Translations under genes and position numbers: made by a program
The notes under the pieces: generated by a model
Told to the model about the DNA's origin: nothing
Seen by the model: only the letters and a program-made list of their open reading frames with translations
Databases searched by the model: none
In this document: positions 52,243 through 60,822 of the stretch, one piece after another
Layout of the letters: each line of letters opens with the position of its first letter
How positions within the stretch are numbered: the stretch's first letter is position 1
NCBI GenBank assembly: GCA_002723255.1
Contig: PBNW01000056.1
Span: 21,508-85,507 of the forward strand
Origin: Pelagibacterium sp.
GTDB lineage: Bacteria; Pseudomonadota; Alphaproteobacteria; Rhizobiales; Devosiaceae
DNA: 64,000 bases
Direction of reading: 5' to 3'

Positions 52243-52794
52243 ATGAACGAGCAGGGCGCGGCGGCACAGGTGAATTCATTGGTTATCGAGATTGCCAAAG
52301 GCGAGAGATCCGCCCTTGAAGCCCTGTTTCGTATTGAAGCCGGGCGGCTGCTTGCCGTGGCCCGCCGCATCGTGCGCCGCTCCGATCTGGCCGAGGAAGT
52401 CGTGCAGGATGCGTTCGTGGCCATCTGGCAGCGCTCGGGCCAGTACGATCCCAAATATGGCGAGGCGCGCGGCTGGATCACCCGCATCGTGCGCAACCGG
52501 GCGCTCAACCTTTTGCGCGATGCCGGGCGCGTCGATCACGTCGATAGCCAGACCCTCGAAGCCATGGGCGACAGAACCGGCGATGCCAGCAACGCCTACG
52601 AGTTGCTGCCCGAGCGGCACGCGCTCAAAGGGTGCCTGAAACAACTCGACGCAAAAAAGCGCACTGCAATTCTCCTGTGCTACGTCACCGGCCTCACCCA
52701 CGGTGAAGTCGCCGCCAAGCTCGATGCGCCACTGGGCACGGTCAAGGCCTGGATCAGGCGCGGCATGAGCGCCTTGCAGGAGTGTCTGGGATGA
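52243..52794 (+). CDS. ECF RNA polymerase sigma factor (RskA-paired)
   Basis: 183 aa sigma-70 family ECF factor. Region 2: EALFRIEAGRLLAVARRIVRRSDLAEEVVQDAFVAIWQRSGQYDPKYGEARGWITRIVRNRALNLLRD. Region 4: KKRTAILLCYVTGLTHGEVAAKLDAPLGTVKAWIRRGMSALQ, with the HTH. Start ambiguous: ATG 52243 has GGGGAG only 2 bases away, and GTG 52231 lacks a site at good distance. It overlaps the anti-sigma gene (ATGA). The SigK/RskA-like pairing suggests a membrane-signal or stress response. Confidence 0.93.
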   Translation: MNEQGAAAQVNSLVIEIAKGERSALEALFRIEAGRLLAVARRIVRRSDLAEEVVQDAFVAIWQRSGQYDPKYGEARGWITRIVRNRALNLLRDAGRVDHVDSQTLEAMGDRTGDASNAYELLPERHALKGCLKQLDAKKRTAILLCYVTGLTHGEVAAKLDAPLGTVKAWIRRGMSALQECLG

Positions 52795-53498
52795 CGGCAC
52801 CATCTGAAACCAACCACATGATCGCCCAATATGTGCTGGGACTGCTCGAAGGCGACGAGCAGGCGCGGTTTGAGGCGCGCCTCGCCCGCGAACCCGAACT
52901 GGCGCGCCAGGTCGCCGCGCTGCAGAATAATTTTGACGCCCTCGACTCAACGGTAACGCCCGAGGCTGTGTCGGCCGATCTCTGGTCAAAAATCGAATCC
53001 GCGATCGACACAGCGCCCAAGGCGCCGCCTGCGGCCAACACCAATCGCCCTTCGCAAGCCTTTAGCCTTCCGCGCTGGGCCGGCATGGCGGCCGCCATCG
53101 TTCTGTCGCTGGGGGTAGGGTATTTCGGCGGTCAGTCGCTCGGCCCGACACCGCAGGCCCCCCTCGTCGTGGCCGTTCTTGTCGGAGACGACATGGAGCC
53201 CGGCGCCATCATCGAGGCTTTCGCAGACGACAGTGTCCGCATCGTGCCGCTTGAAGCTCTCGTCGCGCCCGCCGGGTCGACCCTTGAAGTCTGGACCTTG
53301 CCCGACCCTCAGACCGGCCCGGTCTCACTGGGCACCTTCCGCGAGGCGAGCGATCTGGTGCTGGGCGGCCCCAATCTGCCCGCGCCCCAGCCCGATCAGC
53401 TTTATGAAATCACGCTCGAGCCGGCAGGCGGCTCGCCCACCGGCCGCCCGACCGGACCGATTCTGCTCAAGGGTTTCGCCCGCGCACCGGTGATTTAG
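52791..53498 (+). CDS. Anti-sigma factor, RskA-like
   Basis: 235 aa membrane-anchored inhibitor of the sigma factor upstream; AGGAG 8 bases before ATG 52791. The N-terminal anti-sigma domain (MIAQYVLGLLEGDEQARFEARLAREPELARQVAAL) lacks the HxxxCxxC zinc motif. One TM helix (WAGMAAAIVLSLGVGYFGGQSL, about 85-108) is followed by a periplasmic anti-sigma-K domain (LEVWTLPDPQTGPVSLGTF ... YEITLEPAGGSPTGRPTGPILLKG). The TAG stop comes from a repeat. Confidence 0.9.
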   Translation: MTAPSETNHMIAQYVLGLLEGDEQARFEARLAREPELARQVAALQNNFDALDSTVTPEAVSADLWSKIESAIDTAPKAPPAANTNRPSQAFSLPRWAGMAAAIVLSLGVGYFGGQSLGPTPQAPLVVAVLVGDDMEPGAIIEAFADDSVRIVPLEALVAPAGSTLEVWTLPDPQTGPVSLGTFREASDLVLGGPNLPAPQPDQLYEITLEPAGGSPTGRPTGPILLKGFARAPVI

Positions 53499-53597
53499 AG
53501 CGTGTCCAGCAAAAGTGGAAACGGTTTTGCGGTTCGGAGACGCGACAAAACAAAGGTTTAGAGCCGGGGATTTGATTCTATCAAATCCCCGGCTCTA
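53496..53597. repeat. MITE-like palindromic repeat, copy 3
   Basis: 102 bp, ends TAGAGC and GCTCTA. Left part TAGAGCGTGTCCAGCAAAAG matches copy 1 exactly; the right part is a perfect 17-bp stem (53559-53575 with 53581-53597, loop TTCTA). Provides the stop codon of the anti-sigma gene. The hairpin could also terminate transcription. Confidence 0.85.
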
Positions 53598-53633
53598 GAA
53601 AGATTCAGATCAGGTGGATACCAGCAGGCCGCC

Positions 53634-53939
53634 TCAATGCGTCCACGGCGTCTTGCGGTCGACTCGGAAATTATCGGGATAGCTGACCTTCTTGATGGTC
53701 GATTCTTGCGCCGGCTGTACCACATAGGGGATGCCTTCGCGGCGTGCATAGGATTCGGCGTCTTCGAGCGTATCGAAGCGCAATTTGATCTGCTGCTTCA
53801 TGTCGCCAGACGAGGTGTAACCCATCAGCGGCTCGATCGAACGGGCCACTTCGGGCTCGAACACCAGCACCCAGTCCTGGCTCTTGCCTTTGCCCGACTG
53901 CATCGCGTTGCGGGCGGGGCGATAGATGCGTGCGACCAT
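53634..53939 (-). CDS. NADH dehydrogenase complex I NDUFS4-family subunit
   Basis: 101 aa, the alphaproteobacterial counterpart of mitochondrial NDUFS4 (ETC_C1 family), an accessory subunit on the peripheral arm of complex I. Sequence RIYRPARNAMQSGKGKSQDWVLVFEPEVARSIEPLMGYTSSGDMKQQIKLRFDTLEDAESYARREGIPYVV, with DNFRVDRKTPWTH at the end, is highly typical (the W/TPWTH tail is diagnostic). ATG 53939. Downstream of tRNA-Pro(TGG) on the same strand. Confidence 0.95.
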   Translation of the reverse strand: MVARIYRPARNAMQSGKGKSQDWVLVFEPEVARSIEPLMGYTSSGDMKQQIKLRFDTLEDAESYARREGIPYVVQPAQESTIKKVSYPDNFRVDRKTPWTH

Positions 53940-53965
53940 AATCAACAAATCCCATGGCTGGCCAA

Positions 53966-54042
53966 TGGTCGGGGCAGCAAGATTCGAACTTGCGACCCCC
54001 GGTTCCCAAAACCGGTGCTCTACCAGGCTGAGCTATACCCCG
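53966..54042 (-). tRNA. tRNA-Pro (anticodon TGG)
   Basis: 77 nt with CCA. Anticodon stem CCGGT/ACCGG, loop TTTGGGA, anticodon TGG. Acceptor CGGGGTA... pairs with the 3' arm TGCCCCG. Confidence 0.95.
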
Positions 54043-54180
54043 ACATGGCCATCGGTGTTGCGATACACATTCTTTTCTCACAGGGCAAGGCATGTTACCG
54101 GGTCTCGACCGAAACTGGGGTCAGGACCCTGAAGTCTTTGGCGACCCGCGAATGCCCATGATTATGGAGATTGGGGAAAA

Positions 54181-54975
54181 GTGCTGGCTCCTGAAACCTT
54201 TACCGTCCAGTGGCTCAAGGCCGTCATGGAACGGCACCGGCAGGCAAAAGTCCTGTTCTGGTGGCCCTTGTGGACGATCCTGGGTCTGCTGGCTCTCGCC
54301 GTCATGCTCGATGGTCCGGTCACCGAGGCCCTGCGCAATTGGCCGTCGGGTGAGCGCGCGTTTTTTCGGTTCATAACCGATCTTGGCAAGTCCGACTGGC
54401 TGCTCATCCCCACCCTGGTTGCCGGCCTCGTGTGCGCTGGCGCCTTGCAACTCAGGCTTTCCTACAGTTGGGCCTGGGCCGCACGCGGTATCGTTGCCAT
54501 CTCAGCCTATATATTTGCCACCATTGCCATTTCCGGCCTGGTGACGGTTGTTCTCAAGCGCATCATCGGGCGCGCGCGTCCCATGTATCTCGAAGATCTT
54601 GGCGTTCTCCATTTGAGGCCCTTTGAGTTGCTCGACTGGAGTTTCCACAGCTTTCCCTCGGGCCACGCAACGACCGCCGTGGCCTTTGCGCTCGTGCTTC
54701 GGACGCTGACCAACCGGCGGTTTCATGGTTGGTTTATCGCTTTCGGCTTTGCCATCGGCCTCAGCCGCATCGTCGTCGGCGATCACTACCTTTCCGATGT
54801 GATCGCCGGGTCCTTTGTCGGACTGGCCTCGGCGATCGTGGTTCGCGATTATTTTGTCACCCGCCGCTGGGGCATGCGCATGCAAGGCGCCCACGTTGAT
54901 TATCGCATGTTCTCAGCCTTCAAGCCGCTCATGCGCTGGCTGCGCCGCCGTCATATCCCCGCGCTCTTCAAATAG
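54181..54975 (+). CDS. PAP2-family membrane phosphatase
   Basis: 264 aa; GTG 54181 with GGGGA upstream. Inner-membrane phosphatase of the phosphatidic acid phosphatase 2/undecaprenyl-pyrophosphate phosphatase type. The three active-site motifs are present: KRIIGRARP (K-x6-RP), PSGHATT, and SRIVVGDHYLSDVIAG. About six hydrophobic segments. It ends inside the 3' end of the convergent metC gene (25-base overlap). Lipid substrate not determinable. Confidence 0.9.
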   Translation: MLAPETFTVQWLKAVMERHRQAKVLFWWPLWTILGLLALAVMLDGPVTEALRNWPSGERAFFRFITDLGKSDWLLIPTLVAGLVCAGALQLRLSYSWAWAARGIVAISAYIFATIAISGLVTVVLKRIIGRARPMYLEDLGVLHLRPFELLDWSFHSFPSGHATTAVAFALVLRTLTNRRFHGWFIAFGFAIGLSRIVVGDHYLSDVIAGSFVGLASAIVVRDYFVTRRWGMRMQGAHVDYRMFSAFKPLMRWLRRRHIPALFK

Positions 54976-56141
54976 CGCGCAATCCCGTCGCCCAGATCGG
55001 CTTTGAGATCGTTGAGATCTTCAAACCCGACATGGATGCGCAACAGATTGCCGCGCGCCTCCCAGGGCACGGCCGTCCTTATGCGCCTGGGGTCCGACGG
55101 CAGGATCAGGCTTTCAAAACCGCCCCACGAATAGCCCATGCCGAAAACAGTCATGGGGTCCACCATGGCCGCAATGGCTTGCCGCGGCGCTGGCGGCAGG
55201 ACGATCGAAAACAAGCAGCCCGACCCGGAAAAATCGCGTGCGAACAGGTGATTGTCCGGATGTGAGGGCAGGGCGGGATGCAGCACCTCGATGCCCCCCA
55301 ACCGCTCGAGCCAATCGGCCAGCTCGAGCGCGCGGGCCTGATGCTCCTTCATGCGGACGGCGAGCGTGCGCATGCCTCTCGTGGCCAGATAGGTGTCGTC
55401 GGGGGAGGCGATAAGGCCGAAGGTCCTGTGCGTCTGGACCAGACGATCCAGATACGCATCATTGGCCGAAACCGTGCCCATCATCGCATCCGAATGCCCG
55501 ACGAACATCTTTGTTGCCGAATGAATGACGATATCGGCACCCAGCGAGAGTGGCTTGTAAAACAGCGGCGTGGCCCACGAATTGTCGACGATCACGGCAA
55601 TATCGCGCCCTGAAAGCGCTTCGGTGATGGCCGGCAGATCCTGGATTTCAAACGTCAGCGACCCGGGGCTCTCCATAAACACGGCCCGGGTGCGCTCGGT
55701 CGTCATATCGGCGATCCCGCTTCCGATTCTCGGATCGAAATAGCGGGTCGTGATTCCCATCCGCTTGAGCACGGAGTCGGCAAATCTTCGGGTCGGCTCG
55801 TAAACGGAATCGGTGATGAGAACTTCGTCGCCTACCGACAAACACGTAAGAAATGCCAAGGAAATTGCCGACACACCCGATGGGGTCAAAACGGTGCCCG
55901 CGGCCCCTTCGAGCTCGGTTATCATCGCTTCCAGCCCGTCGGTCAGCGGTGTGCCCTGCCGGCCATACCGGTATCGGATCCGCGCATCGTCGAGTTCGGC
56001 CAATGTATCGAAAATGACCGTGCTACCCCGGTAGACGGGCGTATTGACGAAACCGTGTTGAGCATTGGGATCGCGGCCGCCATGCGTCAGGAACGTCTCC
56101 GTACCCGATTGGAATATAGCGGTTTTTTCTAGGTCTGACAT
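54951..56141 (-). CDS. metC: Cystathionine beta-lyase
   Basis: PLP enzyme cleaving cystathionine to homocysteine, pyruvate and ammonia; 396 aa. PLP lysine in VIHSATKMFVGHSDAMMG; VDNSWATPLFYKPLSLGAD and the N-terminal THGGRDPNAQHGFVNTPVYRGST are typical of MetC in alphaproteobacteria; C-terminal YSWGGFESLILP. Could act on related sulphur amino acids, but the MetC branch is the best fit. Divergent from aapJ. Confidence 0.92.
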   Translation of the reverse strand: MSDLEKTAIFQSGTETFLTHGGRDPNAQHGFVNTPVYRGSTVIFDTLAELDDARIRYRYGRQGTPLTDGLEAMITELEGAAGTVLTPSGVSAISLAFLTCLSVGDEVLITDSVYEPTRRFADSVLKRMGITTRYFDPRIGSGIADMTTERTRAVFMESPGSLTFEIQDLPAITEALSGRDIAVIVDNSWATPLFYKPLSLGADIVIHSATKMFVGHSDAMMGTVSANDAYLDRLVQTHRTFGLIASPDDTYLATRGMRTLAVRMKEHQARALELADWLERLGGIEVLHPALPSHPDNHLFARDFSGSGCLFSIVLPPAPRQAIAAMVDPMTVFGMGYSWGGFESLILPSDPRRIRTAVPWEARGNLLRIHVGFEDLNDLKADLGDGIARYLKSAGI

Positions 56142-56385
56142 GTTACTCCGGCCTGGGTCGCTGACAAAAGGTCAGTATTATTGCTTCTAATTTAGGCGAG
56201 CGCCGGCAAGTGACTATTTTCGTATCGCTTTTGCCCTTGACGCAAACAGTAAAACTGCGCTTCGATGCTGCCCAGCAATGCGCTCGATGGCAATAGGGCG
56301 CTGCTTCCCGCCCACAAGCGGGATAAGAGGAGCGGGCGGCAACGCACCAGCTCCATAAAAAGGGTTAGGAAACAAAGGCAATCCT

Positions 56386-57405
56386 ATGAAAAAACAACTC
56401 ATCACTTGCGCCGTGGCCGCCGCTGTCGCCACGACTTCGTCTGCAGCGTTTGCACAGACGCTCGACGAGGTCATGGAGCGAGGCTACCTGCAGTGCGGCG
56501 TGACCGAAGGCGTCCCGGGCTTCTCGTTCCCTGACGAAAACAACAACTGGACGGGTCTTGAAGTCGACTTCTGTCGTGGCATGGCCGCGGCGATTTTCGG
56601 CGATGCCGAAGCCGTTCGCTACACGCCGCTGACCTCCACGTCGCGCTTTGAAAGCCTTGCCAACGGCAATGTCGATGTTCTCTCGCGCACCACGACCTGG
56701 ACCATGACCCGCGATACCGACCTCGGCCTGAGCTTTACGGGCACGATGTTCTATGACGGTCAGGGCTTCATCGTCGGCGCCGATGCCGGCGTAACCTCGG
56801 CTCTTGATCTTTCGGGCGCTGCTGTCTGCGTTGAAGCGGGCACGACCACCGAACTCAACCTGGCCGACTACTTCGCGGCCAACGGTATGGATCTTTCCAA
56901 CGCCGTCGTCTTTGTCACGCGTGACGAAGTCACTCAGGCCTATCTCGACGGCCGCTGTGATGCCTACACCACTGACTCCTCGGCTCTCGCTGCCGAGCGT
57001 TCGCAGTTCCCCACACCGTCCGACCACATCATTCTTCCGGAAATCATTTCCAAGGAGCCTCTCGGCCCGGTCGTTCGCGCTGGTGATACCCAGTGGTTCA
57101 ACATTGCCAAGTGGACCCTGTTCACGATGGTCAATGCTGAAGAACTCGGCGTAACCTCGGAAAACGTCGACGACATGCTCGGTTCGGAAAACCCCTCCAT
57201 TCTGCGTCTGCTGGGCGTCGAGGGCGATTTCGGTACGCCGATCGGCCTCTCGACAGATTGGGGCTATAACATCATCAGCCAGGTCGGCAATTATGGTGAA
57301 AGCTACGAAGCTCACGTCGGTCCGGACACTCCGCTCGGTCTTGAGCGCGGCCTGAACGCGCTTTGGAACGACGGCGGCATCATGTACGCGCCGCCGGTTC
57401 GCTAA
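56386..57405 (+). CDS. aapJ: General L-amino acid ABC transporter binding protein
   Basis: 339 aa periplasmic binding protein, signal peptide MKKQLITCAVAAAVATTSSAAFA. Family landmarks: VMERGYLQCGVTEGVPGFSFPDENNNWTGLEVDFCRGMAAAIFGD, RTTTWTMTRDTDLGLSFTGTMFYDGQGFIV, GLERGLNALWNDGGIMYAPPVR. Matches AapJ of rhizobia, which takes a broad range of L-amino acids. First gene of aapJQMP; a long GC hairpin follows. Confidence 0.95.
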   Translation: MKKQLITCAVAAAVATTSSAAFAQTLDEVMERGYLQCGVTEGVPGFSFPDENNNWTGLEVDFCRGMAAAIFGDAEAVRYTPLTSTSRFESLANGNVDVLSRTTTWTMTRDTDLGLSFTGTMFYDGQGFIVGADAGVTSALDLSGAAVCVEAGTTTELNLADYFAANGMDLSNAVVFVTRDEVTQAYLDGRCDAYTTDSSALAAERSQFPTPSDHIILPEIISKEPLGPVVRAGDTQWFNIAKWTLFTMVNAEELGVTSENVDDMLGSENPSILRLLGVEGDFGTPIGLSTDWGYNIISQVGNYGESYEAHVGPDTPLGLERGLNALWNDGGIMYAPPVR

Positions 57406-57420
57406 CCGTCTTTACTGCCT

Positions 57421-57446
57421 CCCCGGCGGCGCTCGCGCCGCCGGGG
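57421..57446 (+). other. Intercistronic stem-loop between aapJ and aapQ
   Basis: 12-bp perfect stem CCCCGGCGGCGC / GCGCCGCCGGGG with a TC turn (arms 57421-57432, 57435-57446). No T run. Likely stabilises aapJ mRNA relative to aapQMP. Confidence 0.7.
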
Positions 57447-57537
57447 GTATTGGTTACAGACCTCGCTTCAGCGCATCCCACTCGCTGCGAAGTGACTGCA
57501 GGGTTGTTGTGACCCTGACATGGGGCAAAGGCACAAG

Positions 57538-58743
57538 ATGACCGACGCTACGAACAAGGGGCCGGCTTCCAAAGCCCGGCCGGCGCTCGATGCATCCCTG
57601 ATCTACAATCCCAAAGTGCGTGCGTTCGTCTATCAGGCGGCCATGGTTCTCGGAATTGTACTCCTGGTCTGGTGGTTGCAGTCGAACGCAGCTTACAATC
57701 TGGAACAGCAGAGCCGAAGCACCGGTTTTGCATTCCTCACCCAGACCTCCGGATTTCAGATATCGTTTTCGCTGATCGATTTCACGCGCGCCTCGACCTA
57801 TTTCGAGGTCTATATCGTCGGCATTCTCAACACGCTGCTCATCGCCGTGGTCGGCATATTCTTTGCCACGATCCTCGGGTTCACCATCGGCATTGCGCGG
57901 CTTTCGCCAAACTGGATCGTGCGCAAGCTCGGCATGGTTTATGTCGAAATCATGCGAAACGTGCCGCTGCTGCTGCAGTTGCTCTTCTGGTATTTCCTTC
58001 TGCTCAACGCCTTGCCGGCCGTCCGGCAGAGTTTCGCGCTGGGCGAAGCGGTGTTCCTCAATCAGCGCGGCCTTTATATCCCGGCCATCGTCACCGACGC
58101 GCGCTTCCTGATCATCATTGCCGGGTTCATCCTGGCGCTGGCCGCTGCCATCTGGTGGCGCCGCCGCACGATCAGGAAAATCGAGCTGACCGGCCAGCGC
58201 CATCCCATCTGGCTTCCGCTCATCGCCATATTCGTCGCCATCTTCGCTGTCGCCTTTTTCATCAGCGGCGCGCCCATCGAGATCGACTACCCGGCGCTCC
58301 AGGGCTTTAACTATTCGGGAGGCTTCACGGTCCCGCCCGAGTTGACGGCCCTGTTGCTGGGGCTGGTGATATACACCTCCGCCTTCATCGCCGAAGTCGT
58401 CCGGGCCGGTATCCAGTCGGTGAACTACGGACAGGTCGAGGCGGCGTCGGCACTGGGACTTCGCGATACCGACCGCATGCGTCTGGTGGTCATCCCTCAG
58501 GCCATGCGGGTTATCGTGCCGCCCCTGACCTCGCAATACCTCAACCTCACCAAGAACTCGTCACTCGGCGCAGCCATCGGCTTTCCCGAACTGGTCAACG
58601 TGTTCATGGGAACGGCGCTCAACCAGAGTGGGCGGGCCATCGAGATCGTTGCGCTGACCATGGCGGTTTACCTCACCTTCTCGCTGGTAACCTCGGTATT
58701 TATGAATTGGTATAACGCGCGCGTCGCGCTGGTCGAACGGTGA
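57538..58743 (+). CDS. aapQ: General L-amino acid ABC transporter permease AapQ
   Basis: 401 aa inner-membrane permease; AAAGG 6 bases before ATG 57538. Long N-terminal part, then helices and the ABC loop in the C-terminal part (VNYGQVEAASALGLRDTDRMRLVVIPQAMRVIVPPLTSQYLNLTKNSSL). Pattern EVVRAGIQS and length match AapQ. Followed by aapM 10 bases later. Confidence 0.95.
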   Translation: MTDATNKGPASKARPALDASLIYNPKVRAFVYQAAMVLGIVLLVWWLQSNAAYNLEQQSRSTGFAFLTQTSGFQISFSLIDFTRASTYFEVYIVGILNTLLIAVVGIFFATILGFTIGIARLSPNWIVRKLGMVYVEIMRNVPLLLQLLFWYFLLLNALPAVRQSFALGEAVFLNQRGLYIPAIVTDARFLIIIAGFILALAAAIWWRRRTIRKIELTGQRHPIWLPLIAIFVAIFAVAFFISGAPIEIDYPALQGFNYSGGFTVPPELTALLLGLVIYTSAFIAEVVRAGIQSVNYGQVEAASALGLRDTDRMRLVVIPQAMRVIVPPLTSQYLNLTKNSSLGAAIGFPELVNVFMGTALNQSGRAIEIVALTMAVYLTFSLVTSVFMNWYNARVALVER

Positions 58744-58753
58744 GGGCACAATC

Positions 58754-59887
58754 ATGAGCGATGTCGTTTTTGTTCGCACCGAAATTGCCCAACCGCTCCC
58801 CCCTCCGGGACGGACGTCGGGGATCTGGGCCTGGATGAAAGAGAACCTTTTCTCTTCGCCTGGCAATACGATCCTGACCATCGTGGGCATCCTTGTGGTG
58901 GCCATGATCGTGCCGCCGATCTACGGCTACATGATCGGCGATGCCGTGTTCAGCGATCCCGAAGGCGTTCGCGGTGATGCATGTCGGGGCGAGGGGATCG
59001 GCGCCTGCTGGATTTTCATCCAGTCGCGTTTCAGCTTCTTCATTTACGGCTTTTACCCCGACGATCAGATCTGGCGCGTCAATCTCATGTTCGTCATGGC
59101 GATTGTGCTGCTCGTCCCGCTTCTGGTGCCCAGAATGCCGTTCGTGCGGACGGCCGCCGTGCTGTTCTTCGTGGTCTTTCCCGTTATTGCCTATTTCCTG
59201 ATGGCCGGCGGTATTCTGGGGCTGCGTCCGGTGCCGAGCGGGCAGTGGGGCGGTCTGACCCTCACGCTTATCATCTCGCTGATCGGCATCATCTGCTCGC
59301 TCCCCATCGGCATTCTGCTGGCACTCGGCCGCCAGTCCCGGCTGCCGGTCATAAAAGGCTTCTGTATTGCCTTCATCGAAGTCTGGCGTGCCGTTCCGCT
59401 CATAACCGTTTTGTTCATGGCGGCGGTCATGTTCCCTCTGTTCATGCCGCGCGGGGTCAATCCCGATACGCTGTTGCGGGCCATTATCGGCATCATCCTG
59501 TTCGAGTCCGCCTATATGGCCGAAGTGGTGCGTGGCGGGCTTCAGGCCATGCCGCGTGGGCAGTACGAGGCCTCGTCCGCGCTTGGCCTGAACAAGGTCA
59601 AGACCATGGGGCTGATCATTCTGCCTCAGGCCCTCAAGCACGTCATTCCGGGCATCGTGAACACGTTCATCGCGCTGTTCAAGGATACCTCGCTGGTCTC
59701 GATCATCGGTATTTTTGAACTGCTCAACACGGTGCGCGCCGCCGGGTCCGACGCTGTCTGGGCATCGTCGCCCCAGGCAATTACGGGCTACATTTTCGCC
59801 GGCATGGTATTCTGGATATTCTGCTTCGGCATGTCGCGATATTCCATCTACATGGAAAATCGACTTCACACCGGGCACAAGAGGTAA
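58754..59887 (+). CDS. aapM: General L-amino acid ABC transporter permease AapM
   Basis: 377 aa partner permease. RGGLQAMPRGQYEASSALGLNKVKTMGLIILPQALKHVIPGIVNTFIALFKDTSLVSIIG contains the ATPase-contact loop; extra helices between about 90 and 170 (LMFVMAIVLLVPLLVPRMPFVRTAAVLFFVVFPVIAYFLM) are typical of AapM. aapP starts 6 bases after the stop. Confidence 0.95.
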   Translation: MSDVVFVRTEIAQPLPPPGRTSGIWAWMKENLFSSPGNTILTIVGILVVAMIVPPIYGYMIGDAVFSDPEGVRGDACRGEGIGACWIFIQSRFSFFIYGFYPDDQIWRVNLMFVMAIVLLVPLLVPRMPFVRTAAVLFFVVFPVIAYFLMAGGILGLRPVPSGQWGGLTLTLIISLIGIICSLPIGILLALGRQSRLPVIKGFCIAFIEVWRAVPLITVLFMAAVMFPLFMPRGVNPDTLLRAIIGIILFESAYMAEVVRGGLQAMPRGQYEASSALGLNKVKTMGLIILPQALKHVIPGIVNTFIALFKDTSLVSIIGIFELLNTVRAAGSDAVWASSPQAITGYIFAGMVFWIFCFGMSRYSIYMENRLHTGHKR

Positions 59888-59893
59888 GTCACA

Positions 59894-60688
59894 ATGACAG
59901 CAGATATGGACACGGCTCACCAGCCCAATCGCACCAAGATGACGGTATCGGAAACCGATGTCGCCATTGAAATCACCAACATGAACAAGTGGTACGGTGA
60001 TTTCCACGTTCTGCGCGATATCGATCTCAAGGTCATGCGCGGCGAGCGTATCGTCATCGCTGGCCCCTCGGGCTCGGGCAAGTCGACCCTGATCAGGTGC
60101 GTCAACCGTCTCGAAGAGCATCAGCAGGGCGACATCATCGTCGATGGGATCGAATTGACCAACGACATCAAGCGGATCGACGAGGTCCGGCGCGAGGTCG
60201 GCATGGTGTTCCAGCACTTCAACCTGTTCCCGCATCTGACGATCTTGCAGAACCTGACCCTGGCGCCGATCTGGGTGCGCGGCACACCCAAAGCCGAGGC
60301 CGAAGAGCAGGCCATGAAATATCTCGAGCGCGTCAAGATTCCCGAGCAGGCCGCCAAATTCCCCGGCCAGCTCTCCGGCGGCCAGCAGCAGCGCGTGGCG
60401 ATCGCCCGCTCACTGTGTATGAACCCCAAGATCATGCTGTTTGACGAGCCCACCTCGGCGCTCGATCCCGAGATGATCAAGGAAGTGCTCGAAGTGATGG
60501 TGCAACTTGCCGAGGATGGCATGACCATGATCTGCGTCACCCACGAAATGGGTTTCGCGCGTCAGGTCGCCAATCGGGTGATCTTCATGGATCAGGGGCA
60601 GATCATCGAGCAGAACGAGCCCGAAGCGTTCTTCTCGAACCCCCAACACGAACGCACGAAACTCTTCCTGAGCCAGATTCTGCACTGA
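59894..60688 (+). CDS. aapP: General L-amino acid ABC transporter ATPase AapP
   Basis: 264 aa. Walker [11 protein letters not shown]-loop [13 protein letters not shown], signature [15 protein letters not shown], Walker [16 protein letters not shown], switch VTHEMGFA. N-terminus 20 residues longer than the fold needs ([20 protein letters not shown]); a start at the inner Met of KMTVSE is possible. The stop codon lies inside a 20-bp palindrome. Confidence 0.95.
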   Translation: MTADMDTAHQPNRTKMTVSETDVAIEITNMNKWYGDFHVLRDIDLKVMRGERIVIAGPSGSGKSTLIRCVNRLEEHQQGDIIVDGIELTNDIKRIDEVRREVGMVFQHFNLFPHLTILQNLTLAPIWVRGTPKAEAEEQAMKYLERVKIPEQAAKFPGQLSGGQQQRVAIARSLCMNPKIMLFDEPTSALDPEMIKEVLEVMVQLAEDGMTMICVTHEMGFARQVANRVIFMDQGQIIEQNEPEAFFSNPQHERTKLFLSQILH

Positions 60689-60746
60689 TATCGGCCGATA
60701 TCAGCGATCGGACAGGTACAGGCCGGCCCCAGGGCGCGGCCTGTAC
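60685..60746 (+). other. 20-bp palindrome and stem-loop after aapP
   Basis: CTGATATCGGCCGATATCAG (60685-60704), perfect and containing the aapP stop TGA; 11 bases later a 9-bp stem GTACAGGCC / GGCCTGTAC (60716-60724, 60738-60746). No T run, so read-through to the next gene is likely. Confidence 0.6.
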
Positions 60747-60822
60747 TGCTAAATATCAAACGTGCAGTAAAATCGAATTGTCGGGGGGAAACGGCTGACG
60801 CGCCTTGACCCGTCATGGACCC

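Noticed and set aside
56142..56385. Possible riboswitch upstream of metC or aapJ
   Set aside because: I looked for SAM-type or other known leader patterns on both strands and saw only a small CCCGC/GCGGG hairpin before aapJ, too little to call.
58700..60235. 511-aa minus-strand open frame opposite aapM-aapP
   Set aside because: Antisense to two well-conserved transporter genes; composition rich in His, Asp and Arg as expected for reverse reading of membrane-protein codons.
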